Source of the DNA: Trissonchulus latispiculum
Taxonomy: Eukaryota > Nematoda > Enoplea > Enoplida > Ironidae
DNA length: 64,000 nt
Direction: 5' to 3'
Assembly (NCBI GenBank): GCA_030248195.1
Contig: JASAND010026628.1
Span: 37,660 to 101,659, forward strand
Position numbers and translations under genes: made by a program. The notes under the pieces were generated by a model. The model had not been told where the DNA came from. It was given only the letters and a program-made list of their open reading frames with translations, and made no database searches. Below are positions 54,099-64,000 of the stretch, piece after piece. Each line of letters starts with the position of its first letter. The stretch's first letter is position 1.

Positions 54099-54902
54099 AA
54101 CAAGAAAGTAAAATGCTCCTCCGGAGCATGGAAAAGTAATATGGGTGGATAGGGTGAGGTTGCGAAATCAAGAGAGGACTAGTTTTGAAAATGCTTAATA
54201 TGGGGCCAGGTTCTGAAAGAAAGGAGGACTAGGTTGTGGGCGAACTAATATGGGCACAGCGTCGCCGAACAACCCATATTCGCGGGCTGTAAAAATTATA
54301 TAATCATCTATATCAATTTCTAGACTATAAATTATAGCTCCAGATTCTAAATTAGATGATATAATCTATATCCGCATATTCGTACTTCCATATTCGTATT
54401 ATATAGTCAGACTTTTCCTTCGAGAAAGTCTAAGCTTACTGTTCATTTTATGCATTTATACAGACAGCATATTTAATGAAAAATTTTACAGCGATTGTCC
54501 TTGACTGCAACCCTGCCGGATTGAACCAATAGTTTTACCGCCACATCCCTATGTTTCTGTCCGATGCTTGTCATAGTCCAACTAAATTTAAGGTATATAG
54601 CTAGCCTAAAACTGCCCAGGCAAACAACTACTATATCTTGCAGATTACCTATTCAACATTTTCACTCTAATGTTGACCGTTCTATATGACAAACGCTGAA
54701 GCGAAGCGTGCATGCCCGCGAATATGGGTTGTTCGGCGACGCTGTGCCCATATTAGTTCGCCCACAACCTAGTCCTCCTTTCTTTCAGAACCTAGCCCCA
54801 TATTAAGCATTTTCAAAACTAGTCCTCTCTTGATTTCGCAACCTCACCCTATCCACCCATAATACTTTTCCACGCTCCGGAGGAGCATTTTACTTTCTTG
54901 TT
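54099..54902. mobile_element. MITE with ~190-bp terminal inverted repeats
   Basis: 54099-54290 and 54712-54902 are inverted copies with only a few differences: ACAAGAAAGTAAAATGCTCC, TCCGGAGCATGG, GGCGAACTAATATGGG, CGTCGCCGAACAACCC. The single-copy centre is AT-rich and non-coding. No clear TSD. Confidence 0.75.
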
Positions 54903-55119
54903 CTCTTACCACTTTAAAGATTCTCTGACAATATTCCAATGTTGTTAAACATTGGCCTTAAGAATAGCTCGTATGTCGAGGCCGAGGGAGAATTGGCAAG
55001 AGGAGGCCTCTATGAATAAAATTCCCCATCAAAAAAGTTGATCCCCTTTGGTACCAATTTTGCAGTGAAAAAATCAGAAAGCGAAATTTTCAAAATTTTT
55101 CTTGTTTAACTTAACTAGT

Positions 55120-57145
55120 TTAATTAGACGGCATAACTTAATTTTCCGGGTAATGCTGGATGCGTTTCCAGTGGTCAGTAGGCCGTAGTGACCACTGGCT
55201 ACTTCCATCGGTTTCGGCAACATGCTCATTGAAACGAGCGTAGTCGATTTACTATATAAAAAGATCCGCAACTAAAACCCCGATAAACTGAGTTTTAGGG
55301 AGTTTGACCACTGGTCAGTAGACCACCTAGTTCGTAGTGACCAGTGGTCAGTTCCGTCAAATCTGAAAATGTGCTCATTGAGACGAGCGTATATAATCGA
55401 TTTACTATATGCCCCCAACCAAAACGCCGAAAAATACTCCATTTGACCAGTGGCCAATAGGGCCCCAAGGCAGTAGTGACCAGTGGTCACTTCCATCGGT
55501 TTTGGCAACATGCTCATTGAAACGAGCGTAGTCGATTTACTATAAATGCCCCCACCAAATACGCTGAAAAACAATGTTTTAGGCCATTTGACCAGTGGTC
55601 AATAGGGCCCCAAGGCCGTAGTGACCAGTGGTCACTTCCACGTTTTCGGCAATATGCTCATTGAAACGAGCAATGTCGATTTACTATAAATGCCCCCCAC
55701 CAAATACGCTGAAAAACAATGTTTTAGGCCATTTGACCAGTGGTCAATAGGGCCCCAAGGCCGTAGTGACCAGTGGTCACTTCCACGTTTTCGGCAATAT
55801 GCTCATTGAAACGAGCGTAGTCGATTTACTATATATGCCCCCTACCAAAACGTCGAAAAACGCAGTTTTAGGCCGTTTGAAAAGTGGTCAGTAGGCCGTA
55901 GTGACCACTGGTCACTTCCATCGGTTTCGGCAATATGCCCATTAAAACGAGCGTTGTCGATTTACTATATAAAAAGATCCGCAACTAAAACCCCGATAAA
56001 CTGAGTTTTAGGGAGTTTGACCACTGGTCAGTAGACCACCTAGTTCGTAGTGACCAGTGGTCAGTTCCGTCAAATCTGAAAATGTGCTCATTGAGACGAG
56101 CGTATATAATCGATTTACTATATGCCCCCAACCAAAACGCCGAAAAATACTCCATTTGACCAGTGGCCAATAGGGCCCCAAGGCAGTAGTGACAAGTGGT
56201 CACTTCCATCGGTTTTGGCAACATGCTCATTGAAACGAGCATAGTCGATTTACTATAAATGCCCCCCACCAAATACGCTGAAAAAACAATGTTTTAGGCC
56301 ATTTGACCAGTGGTCAATAGGGCCCCAAGGCCGTAGTGACCAGTGGTCACTTCCACGTTTTCGGCAATATGCTCATTGAAACGAGCAATGTCGACTTACT
56401 ATAAATGCCCCCCACCAAATACGCTGAAAAACAATGTTTTAGGCTATTTGACCAGTGGTCAATAGGGCCCCAAGGCCGTAGTGACCAGTGGTCACTTCCA
56501 CGTTTTCGGCAATATGCTCATTGAAACGAGCGTAGTCGATTTACGATATATGCCCCCAACCATAAACGCCGAATAACGCAGTTTTAGGCCGTTTGACCAG
56601 TGGTCAATAGGACCCATAGGCTGTAGTGACCAGTGGTCACTTCCGTCGGTTTCGGCGATATGCCCATTGAAACGAGCGTGGTCGATTTACTATATGTCCC
56701 CGACCAAAACGCCGAAAAACGCAGTTTTAGGCCGTTTGACCAGTGGTCAATAGGCCCCATAGGCTGTAGTGACCAGTGGTCACTTCCGTCGGTTTCGTCG
56801 ATATGCCCATTGAAACGAGCGTAGTCGATTTACTATATATGCCCCCTACCAAAACGTCGAAAAACGCAGATTTAGGCCGTTTGACCAGTGGTCAATAGGC
56901 TGTAGTGACCAGTGGTCACTTGCGTCGGTTTCGGCGATATGCCCATTGAAACGAGCGTAGTCGATTTACTCTATATGCCCCCGACCAAAACGCCGGAAAA
57001 CGCTGTTTAGAGTGAGTTTTCCCAATTTTGACCCTGGGCGAGGAACCACGGGAACCATGCTGACCAGTGGTCACTTCGGGCGATATCGGCCGTATGCTCA
57101 TCGTTTTCAGCGACCCCGATTTACTATATATGGGTACCACCCCAA
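55120..57145. repeat. Satellite with ~145-155-bp unit and 718-bp higher-order period
   Basis: About 13 units, each with two near-palindromes TGACCAGTGGTCA/TGACCACTGGTCA, CCCATTGAAACGAGCGTAGTCG, TTTACTATATATGCCCCC and AACGCCGAAAAACGC. The block at 55258-55975 is repeated almost exactly from 55976, giving a higher-order repeat. Edge units are the most diverged. ORFs across it are artefacts. Confidence 0.85.
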
Positions 57146-58684
57146 GTACGAAAAACGCCATTTAATGACTTTTAGGCCATTTTTCGTAAAAGTGGGACTT
57201 AGAAACTTTTCGCCAAAACAGGTGAAAAAATGCAAAGTTTGGGCCCATCTCCTGAAAGCTCCAGAGCGAGATTAAAAAATCCCCCTCGTTACTTTGTGTG
57301 CATTGGCCGAAATATTCAAATAAAATAAACCAAACCGATCTAGCTGCTAGCCTGTGAAAAAAGTCCACCACAACCGAAGTGTCATAATAGCGAAAGTCCG
57401 ACTTTGGGGCCTTAGCACAGGGCCAAAATTGGCCAGGTGCCAAAATGACCAAAAAAGGTAGCATGGGGGTACTGTCTACCAACATATAACAGTAGTATTG
57501 GACCAAAATGCCCACAACGTTCCAACACTTAGCTAGAAAATGCAGTTCCGAAAAGCGTTATTCACCCAGAAAAAAAACCAAACGCAAACTAACTGTTGCC
57601 AAGTGCAAAAATTTGAAGTTTCGAATTCGAACCAAAAGTATGGTGATACTTGTAGCACTACTCGAGTACTTTACGATGGTAACATTTTTACCCCTCCCAA
57701 ACCTCTAATTATCTGGCACCAGGCCAACACAGTCTCCAGGGGGCCGATCAGACGCAATTACACCCATATTATGTAGGGGCGCTGTCGCGCCCCTACATAA
57801 TTGCAGCTCACGACAGGTCTGTTGGGATCTGGTCAGGTGTACTCTTTAATCGCTCAAAGCAGTTAAAGTTAAACAATTCATGTAATTGATGTATCTGGTC
57901 ATGTTAATAACCAATGTAGCAAACAGTTTCAATTTGACTTGTTTGATTTCTCCCCGTTTGCCAGTGGGAACTGGGATAGAAACATTTCGGCTCATTCAAT
58001 TATTTATTAGGCATCCGATGTTGTGAATGATGAAAAAATGATTATAAACATTATTAAACTAAATAAAACTACAATCAGATGTTAACTTTATTGTCTTATT
58101 TACTCAGATAATGTGCTAAACTTTTTCAGCTCTCCGCAGTGAAATGAAGCAAGCACGTTCGACAGTAGTAGTATAAAAATGGCGCTTTTGGGACAGTGGC
58201 ACTTTGCGGCAATTGGTGGCTTCTCCGATATATTATAGAATGTATTAATAAAATGTATAAGATTCCACAATATTCATGATTTAATGCATAAGGTAAACAT
58301 GAACTATAATCTCCATTCAAATATTCCAAAACACAGTCTTCTAACCTGCCTAATCTACCTAACCTTATCGGCGTGCAACAAACTGGAGATGTTCCCTGAG
58401 AGGCAACATTGGTCGTCAAGCATCCTAACAATGATCAACTTGACAGTTATCATTTATATATATGTGTGCCGAAGGAAATTTGCCAGCTTTCCATAGATCA
58501 AAATACACTGTGCAATTCGTTTCCATGCACACATGCCTCAAGTGGGACTCTAGTAATTACTTGGGTACCTTGGGTCTGAAACTATGGATGAAATCTCCAA
58601 CATCATTACCGATGTAACATCGAATTTGTTATTACGAAGGAGACAAGGCAGTGGAACATGGATCTATCAGGATTAATGGAAAGA
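57146..58684. other. No gene; one perfect 15-bp hairpin
   Basis: ATTATGTAGGGGCGC with its exact complement around TGTC at 57768-57801. A minus-strand 101-codon Cys-rich ORF (58431-58126) has no family match or start context. Otherwise nothing. Confidence 0.4.
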
Positions 58685-58689
58685 AAGTT

Positions 58690-59150
58690 TATCGGCTGAT
58701 TTCTCATGAGCACAATGTACTTCGCATTGATTCTGCTTGTTCATCTGGCAAAAAATATGCTAGGGTAATGTGTATCATACTACATGACCAGTGGTGGCAG
58801 CCTAGAGTGAATAACTGTATCAGTTTAGAATCCTTTGTAACTTCTGACATGAGGTCGTCCAATACAATCAGTGTGTTCAAGTGCTTGTTGCGCTTTAGTT
58901 CTTCTAAATCTCGCAATCCCTTTTGAAACGTAACATGCGGCAGTCGTTCAATGGCTTCTTGCCATTCAGCATAGCACCATAGTATTCTGTCTGGTTCAGG
59001 TTTAATCATTTGGTTGGCATGTTATAAAAGTCTTGACACAAATGTAGTTTTTCCAGCTTTAGTATGAGCTGCTACAATACAGGTAAATGGATGCTGAAAC
59101 ATCAAAAACGTGGTTGGTATAAGTGTCATTATCATCAAATACCAAATAGA
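58690..59150 (-). pseudogene. Packaging ATPase, copy 2 fragment
   Basis: Contains the Walker A coding region (about 59050-59080), a nonsense change shortly after it (CAA to TAA, before HANQMIKPEP), and Walker B TLIVLDDLM. Homology to copy 1 ends near 58690, soon after the Walker B region, so the C-terminal part is missing. Ends in unrelated DNA. Confidence 0.75.
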
Positions 59151-59229
59151 ATGTATATAGATGGTAGGCGGAAGTGTTTTTATTATAGATGGTAGGCGGA
59201 AGTTATTAACACTTGTTGCTTTCTACAAT

Positions 59230-59903
59230 TTAGTTTTCTCCATTGGCTTCGGTTTGAATCTTTATCAGTAGTTTACCAAGCGCATATTCACCAAGCCAGT
59301 TTTTGGGATTCAGGGCTAATCGGTCATTTGCTTCCATACCAATTCCCCAGTAAGGGTCCAATGTAGCCACAGCAATTTGAGCAGTTCCACTCTCTAGTAG
59401 CAGTTGCTCAATGTGGGCATTCTGACGCACTTTTTTTCTGACAGCCATTTCCACAGTAGGCACACGATATTGCTGCCATTCTTCATCATACTCGGTCGAT
59501 ATAAATGTTCCGATTCGAGTAGCTTGTTCCGGTGTCCAGGCTTACACAACACGGTTGTAGTTGTCATGATCGCCAAGCCGTTTTGCCTTTTCTGCACATA
59601 AAATTGTTGCACGCTTCAAAAAGGTACATTATAACTGACAAAATTGGCAGTGTAGTAGTTTGAAAATGGGTGACTGTCCGATACCAGCATCAGGTCATCT
59701 CCTCGTAAATGTTTGGTCTTCATGCAGTCCGTTGCTTGTCTCTTCTTTCTGTTCTTGTGGTATTGAGTATTGTGCCATTTGAGGTCTCTCATTGTGTTCA
59801 AGATCTGCCCACAGCAAGAGCGTTGGTGTCCGTTTTGCATGTGCCTTCGCTTCTGCTTCATGTCCGCGAAGGCCCTCTGGTATGCTTTGCAAGTCGCTAC
59901 CAT
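59230..59903 (-). pseudogene. C2H2 zinc finger-NADAR protein, copy 2
   Basis: Zinc-finger part in 59903-59616 (MVATCKAYQRAF: the second Cys of the first finger is now Tyr), NADAR start SDSHPFSNYY. After a break at about 59615 the rest runs in 59612-59394 (FYVQKRQNGL frame shifted) and 59463-59230, where DPYWGIGMEANDRLALNPK and WLGEYALGKLLIKIQ are intact to a natural stop. Its C-terminal half is undamaged where copy 1 is broken, which confirms the domain boundaries. Confidence 0.75.
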
Positions 59904-60099
59904 GTTGTATAATAATATGGTTGTTCAGTGACTTGACGTTAACGTATGGCTTTCCGCAGTAAGTACAAAAGCGTCATTGTCTCAAATGCATATACAAGTG
60001 TTTAGTTGGTACATGACTTTATATGATCTTGGACCTTTTTATAAACTAGTTCGCATATTCTCAGTAGGTCTTCTCTTGTCCGTGCGGTGACCCAATTCT

Positions 60100-60424
60100 T
60101 GCAAACATGACTTGCTTGTCGTCAGCCATACAGAGTGCAATGTTATATTGTTCCTGTTTAAATTAAGTTGCAGTTTTGGTTGAAGCAGTTATAAGAAACT
60201 GTTAAAAACTGTTGCACTTTGTACAATGCTTTTTTACCGAAGGTTTCTCTTTGGTCGTTTTGAATCAACTCTGTTTCTCCCTTTGGGTGTAGTTGAATGA
60301 TAATTGGATCAAAAGTGTCATTCCGCGGTATGGGTGAAGATGCATAAGCCGCCGTCATAGTTAATATAGTGACTCTTGACACTGCAAGCGTCAATCCAAC
60401 AAAAACAAAATACGTTACTTCCAT
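60100..60424 (-). pseudogene. Small membrane-anchored Maverick protein, copy 2
   Basis: Reads MEVTYFVFVGLTLAVSRVTI, a signal or anchor segment, then continues in the same frame through PIPRNDTFDPIIIQLHPKG into the Cys-rich part. About 36 bp present in copy 1 (encoding DCLLCPYKAE) are missing near 60150, and a small insertion changes the Phe-His-Lys region. Confidence 0.55.
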
Positions 60425-60450
60425 TACTGTGTTTATACGTACATACTAAA

Positions 60451-60560
60451 GGCCTGCGTTACGGCCCGCGGCCCGGCTCGGCCCGGACCGCGGGCCAGGC
60501 CGGGCGGGTAAAGCGTTCACGGGCCGGGCCCGGCCGCGGGCAGACAGTCCGGCCCGCCAT
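60451..60560. repeat. GGCCCGCGG array fragment
   Basis: GC-rich array of CGGCCCGG/CGCGGGCC words abutting the end of the Maverick fragment. Like the CCCGCGG MITE ends, but with no matching terminus found. Confidence 0.45.
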
Positions 60561-61085
60561 CAGTTTTTGAAAGATTTAACTATAAAGTAGTAGTTCATAT
60601 TTTAGCTTAAAATGTTTTGTGTTTCCGCAATATGTTTCGTTCAAACTAACACTGATTTCCCGCAGTAACGTTAGCATTGTATTTTCATGAATAATACGTG
60701 TATTTATCGTCACATCAGTAATGTCAAATCCTCAATTCGCCTAAGTAATTTTAGCGTTTACAACATTAGAATATGAAACCTCGAAAATTTTGGGTAGGCC
60801 TATTCGTTTCTGTCGGCAGCTGACGGGTTTTGGTGTTTGCTCTAGTTTTGTCAAAGTTTATTTGGTTATTTGGAGTTTTTGTATTTTGTACTAATTTTGT
60901 CGTTGAGCTTGCTGAAATCATCCAGTAAACAGTTGTAATCGCTAAATTGAATTCCAGTTGGTCAGGGTCGTTCTCTCCTCCGTTATTGCACACCACGGTA
61001 TTTCACCTGTAACCTAAGTCTTATCCTAGTAATCAAAAATAGACAACGATATTTTGCTATCTCTCATAGAGTCAAACTTCACTTG
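60561..61085 (+). repeat. Probable 5' LTR/leader boundary of a retrotransposon
   Basis: AT-rich non-coding sequence directly upstream of a primer-binding-site-like element. No 3' LTR is in the window, so the LTR start cannot be set. Confidence 0.35.
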
Positions 61086-61098
61086 TGGCGACCGTGCC
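61086..61098 (+). promoter_or_regulatory. Primer-binding site, arginine-tRNA type
   Basis: TGGCGACCGTGCC resembles, from memory, the Arg-tRNA primer-binding site used by mdg1/412-class Ty3/gypsy elements. Its position just upstream of a gag-like region supports the call. Confidence 0.55.
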
Positions 61099-61449
61099 AT
61101 GTGGTAGATTTTGGAGGAGTGTGACGGTCTTGACCCAAAATTTCATCAGCATTTGGAGGACAGACTTCAGGATATTCAAAGGTTTTTCGAATTTTAGCAA
61201 AATTTAGATTATCAAGACGAGTATTGCGATTTAGTTTTGCGTCAGAGGTGTTGAGAGCAAGCGCCAGTTATGGATCGGGGGACCCGCGCGAGCTTGGTGA
61301 GTATTCCGACCCGCTCCCCCCAAGATGGGGTTCCACCGGGAACTCGAAGGGGGCCCCTACCGTGCCTGGGGGATTTCCTACATTCCCACCACGATCCCTC
61401 TACAAACTTTGGGGGGGGGGGAACATTCTTCGCGTAATCAAAATATGCC

Positions 61450-63250
61450 GTCTTGCCAAGCGCAAGTCCCGGTCAGTATGAGAGGTCCACCCCTCCCAGT
61501 GGACCTATGCGGGAAGTCAGTCCCAGCCCCAAACGTCAGCTTCTAGAACAGATCAACTTCCGCGGCCGTCATATTAAATCTAGTCTAAGTCTAAAGTCTA
61601 AATCAAGCTTTTGGTCCTCCCGTTACTTCTCCCAGTCAGGCAGAATGGGGGCGAACCCCCACAAGTTCCTCCCGACCTCAGCTTCCCTCGACGCCCACTC
61701 CAGAAGTTCAGGGAGAAATTTCAGTTCCGGCTGCGAGTCAAGAGCAAGTTTGTGTTGTCAATACGTCTCCTTGGGAGGCGACATGGTTCGGTTGGCTCCC
61801 GGGTCAGTCTGTGCTACCATCTGAGGAGGAAATATTTGCGGCGGCGGCGGCTGTCGTTCGGCATCCGGAAATTCGGAACCTCCCGGAGGGGCATCCAAGA
61901 CGCTTGGCAAAAATTTCAGAATATTATAAAGGACTAGTGGACCGGTTGGCCGACAAGTTTGTTGCGGATCGGCGTGCTCTATTAGGACTTACACCTGAAT
62001 CGGGAGGGCTCGCACGGGCTTCGAACCCTACTGTCCCCCAACCTGGTCCCTCATCTCCGGTGGCCGGTCATATTCAGTCAGAGTCGAATGGGAGTGGAGC
62101 CCCTGTCTCTCCACAGTCACAATATTCATACGGTACTGGACAAACGGCGATGGTTTCAGCTCAAAATCAGCCTCAGCAGAATTTGCGGCCTGAACAGGCT
62201 CCGCCGCAGGCTCCGGCCCCTCCTCCTGCCCAAGGTCTGTGTCCAACTCAGCTAAATGTCCTCCCGCAACAGCAGAATTCAACTTCCTCTCAGCAGACTG
62301 GTTTTAATCGGCATAATTTTGGACCTCTGCCACACGCAGTGGCTGACCCGCAGCCTCAGCAGCAACAGCACGCTCCGCCACAACAAGCGGGAGGCCCTCA
62401 GGCAGCGGGCTATGGATATTATGATCCAAATTATTATTACTATGCTCAGTATGGTTATTATGATCAGAATTTGTATTTTGACTCAGAACAGCAACAATAT
62501 TTCGAGTCTCAACAGTCGCTGCCCCAGTTGGCTCTTATGTATTTGGACCCAGTACCGGGCACTCCGCAGAATTATGGCTATTATCTGAATCCGGCCGAAA
62601 TTGCCACTCAGCAGGCCCCCCTCGGACTCAACAACAGGCGGACCAACAGTCACCAAATTCGGCACAGCCGGACCAGACAGTTTGTCGGGTGGCCACTGAC
62701 CACTCAGGGGGAGCTCCCCCTCGATCGAGACCACATCCTACTCCAGCTACTATGCAGGCCACGGATGCCTCAGTCAGGCGCTATAACGCTCAATTGTATC
62801 GTACGTATATGGCAATTTTACATGATATTCCTCGCTTTGAGCCGACTTTTGAATATTTTGAAGACTGGTTACCTCAGTTTGTTTCAGCAGCTACTGTGCA
62901 AGGAATCCCTCGGGATCAGTGGGCCCGCCTCATGTTTAACAAACTGTCTGGTAAGGCTCTCACTTTTCCCTCGAAAGTTGGTCCTAAAGTTGTTGAGTCA
63001 TTGGATGAGTTCATACGTATGATGTCCAATTTCCAACACCTCAGCAATCTGTTTCGGAAAAATTTCATCGTTTTGCTCAGAGAGTCCAGCAGCCTGGGGA
63101 AACCTTCGCCAGTATGTGTCGGAGCTGCAATCTCAAGCCTTCGAAATTTGCCATCTCAGGGCGATCGGGACAGCAACTATTCGATGGCATCCGTTCGGAA
63201 TATACTCGGCTTTGGAATCGAATTATGGAAAAGGTGAGCCCAAATTGGAC
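61450..63250 (+). pseudogene. Retrotransposon Gag, frameshifted
   Basis: A frame with MPSASPGQYERS-type start, then LPSEEEIFAAAAAVVRHPEI, a long Pro/Gln-rich and Tyr-rich linker (about 62000-62600) with YGYYDPNYYYYAQYGYYDQN, and after a shift a retrotrans_gag-like domain: YFEDWLPQFVSAATVQGIPR, QWARLMFNKLSGKAL, and an F-rich segment with SYVSEL-type blocks in the other frame. Frame breaks at about 61810, 62640-62690, 63045-63110 and 63190. A final patch (63240-63589) is charged and coiled-coil-like. No protease, reverse transcriptase or zinc knuckle in the window. Confidence 0.6.
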
Positions 63251-63589
63251 GAAATTTTACGTATTCTAGACATATTGGAGTCACGAATTTCAAAACCTGG
63301 GTTGGCCGATCAACAAGCCTTCGCTGCTCCAGTTTTTCATCTACGCACCCAGAACTCTTCCGGAGATGGGGCTGCCACCCTCGATTCGACTCCTGCGACC
63401 AGGCTGGAGCTGCGGGAGATGAAGTACTGGTTCGAAACAAACTTTTTTGACAAGCTCAAGGAAATGGAGGAGGAGAAGAAAAACGCTTCCCTCCCTGCCG
63501 ACACTCAACAAACGGCCATATCTCTAAGTCAAAGCAACGAAGTCCTGCTAAGTGGGCAATTAGACCGCTTATCGATTGAGTATAGATAA

Positions 63590-63934
63590 CCGAAAATTGT
63601 TCAAACGATTTAGCAGTAATTTTGAAAAAACTGATTTTTTTGAAAACAGCAGAAAAGAGACAGAAAATGTCAGTGTGTCAGAAAAGTTTTGCTAGTTATG
63701 TGCTAATTTTGCTAGCTTCGTAAACTCATGTGAATCAGCAGATCATATGCTTTCAAATGATCCCAAAACTGCGAAATTGCCAAAAACTGAAAATTTCTTA
63801 TCGTTTCGCCTAAAAATATGGGACTTGTCCCAGAATGTTAAAAAGCAGCAAAATAGCATATTTGGAAAGTTTTATCCACTTTCATAAGGAATTGAAGTCT
63901 ATAGGGTCATATTTGCACAAAAAGAACCACCACC
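63590..63934 (-). mobile_element. Right end of a TTAA family B MITE
   Basis: Similar to 35.8-36.7 kb (AAAACTGATTT, GGGACT.GTCCCAGAATGTTAAA, TTTGCAC..AAAGAACCACCACC), ending at TTAA 63935-63938. The left part is replaced by the gag-region sequence. Confidence 0.65.
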
Positions 63935-64000
63935 TTAAGGTACAGCACCATGCATTACACATAATGTCGTAAATGTGCATGCATTAACGAGGTTAAAAAA

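Larger units (their letters stand above)
58685..60450 (-). mobile_element. Second Maverick fragment (inverted)
   Basis: Reverse-complement homologue of about 22235-23960: the membrane protein, zinc finger-NADAR gene and ATPase in the same order. No inverted repeats or other genes remain. Many substitutions and indels separate the copies, so they are related elements or an old duplication rather than a recent one. Confidence 0.85.

Noticed and set aside
55272..56824. Repeated 60-100 codon ORFs
   Set aside because: They arise from the satellite unit and recur with its period.
58126..58431. Cys-rich ORF as a further Maverick gene downstream of ATPase copy 2
   Set aside because: Homology to copy 1 stops near 58690, and this ORF has no counterpart at 24.0-24.5 kb.

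Overview
This is a stretch of a repeat-dense eukaryotic nuclear genome, almost certainly from an invertebrate animal. The grounds are GT-AG introns, AATAAA-type polyadenylation signals, two exons of a DEG/ENaC-type ion channel, and a Maverick/Polinton-type (adintovirus-like) virus-derived transposon of the kind found in metazoans. I cannot name the species. Almost no ordinary host gene content is visible. Most of the window is layered, nested transposable elements whose order of insertion can be read from target-site duplications (TSDs).

Layout. 1-18.8 kb: a mosaic of non-autonomous DNA transposons. Several look like hAT elements (8-bp TSD, TIRs such as TAGTGTTG or CAGAGATGG), each carrying its own short-motif array. 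Others are TTAA-flanked, piggyBac-like. A 2.1-2.4 kb segment is duplicated in tandem (14.28-18.76 kb). 19.1-34.9 kb: a decayed Maverick-like element with long inverted repeats. It encodes an A32-type packaging ATPase, an integrase remnant with chromodomain, jelly-roll-capsid candidates, an adenain-like protease, a C2H2-NADAR protein, a TBP-like protein, a spliced four-finger C2H2 protein and two paralogous outward-facing terminal genes. No DNA polymerase B is visible. Its right inverted repeat is split by a 2.3 kb LTR element of TRIM type whose LTRs contain a tRNA-like sequence; that element's 3' LTR is split in turn by a 1.5 kb hAT-type MITE. 35-46.2 kb: TTAA elements, foldback elements, tRNA-like SINEs, a Harbinger-like MITE and a few small gene-like minus-strand ORFs. 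47.1-47.6 kb: the channel exons. 48.3-57.2 kb: another hAT MITE, a hairpin-rich 2.3 kb element, a diverged 190-bp tandem repeat, an 800-bp MITE with 190-bp TIRs, and a satellite with higher-order structure built on a near-palindrome. 58.7-60.45 kb: a second, inverted partial Maverick copy. 61-63.25 kb: the gag region of a retrotransposon with an Arg-type primer-binding site.

The most notable system is the Maverick accessory set. A NADAR domain (a family acting on ADP-ribosylated substrates) is joined to zinc fingers, and there is a TBP-like fold. The two end genes are paralogues with a shared repeated upstream motif. All its genes except the spliced zinc-finger gene and the right terminal gene carry lesions, so this copy is fossil. 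The partial second copy breaks at different places, which shows the genes were intact before insertion.
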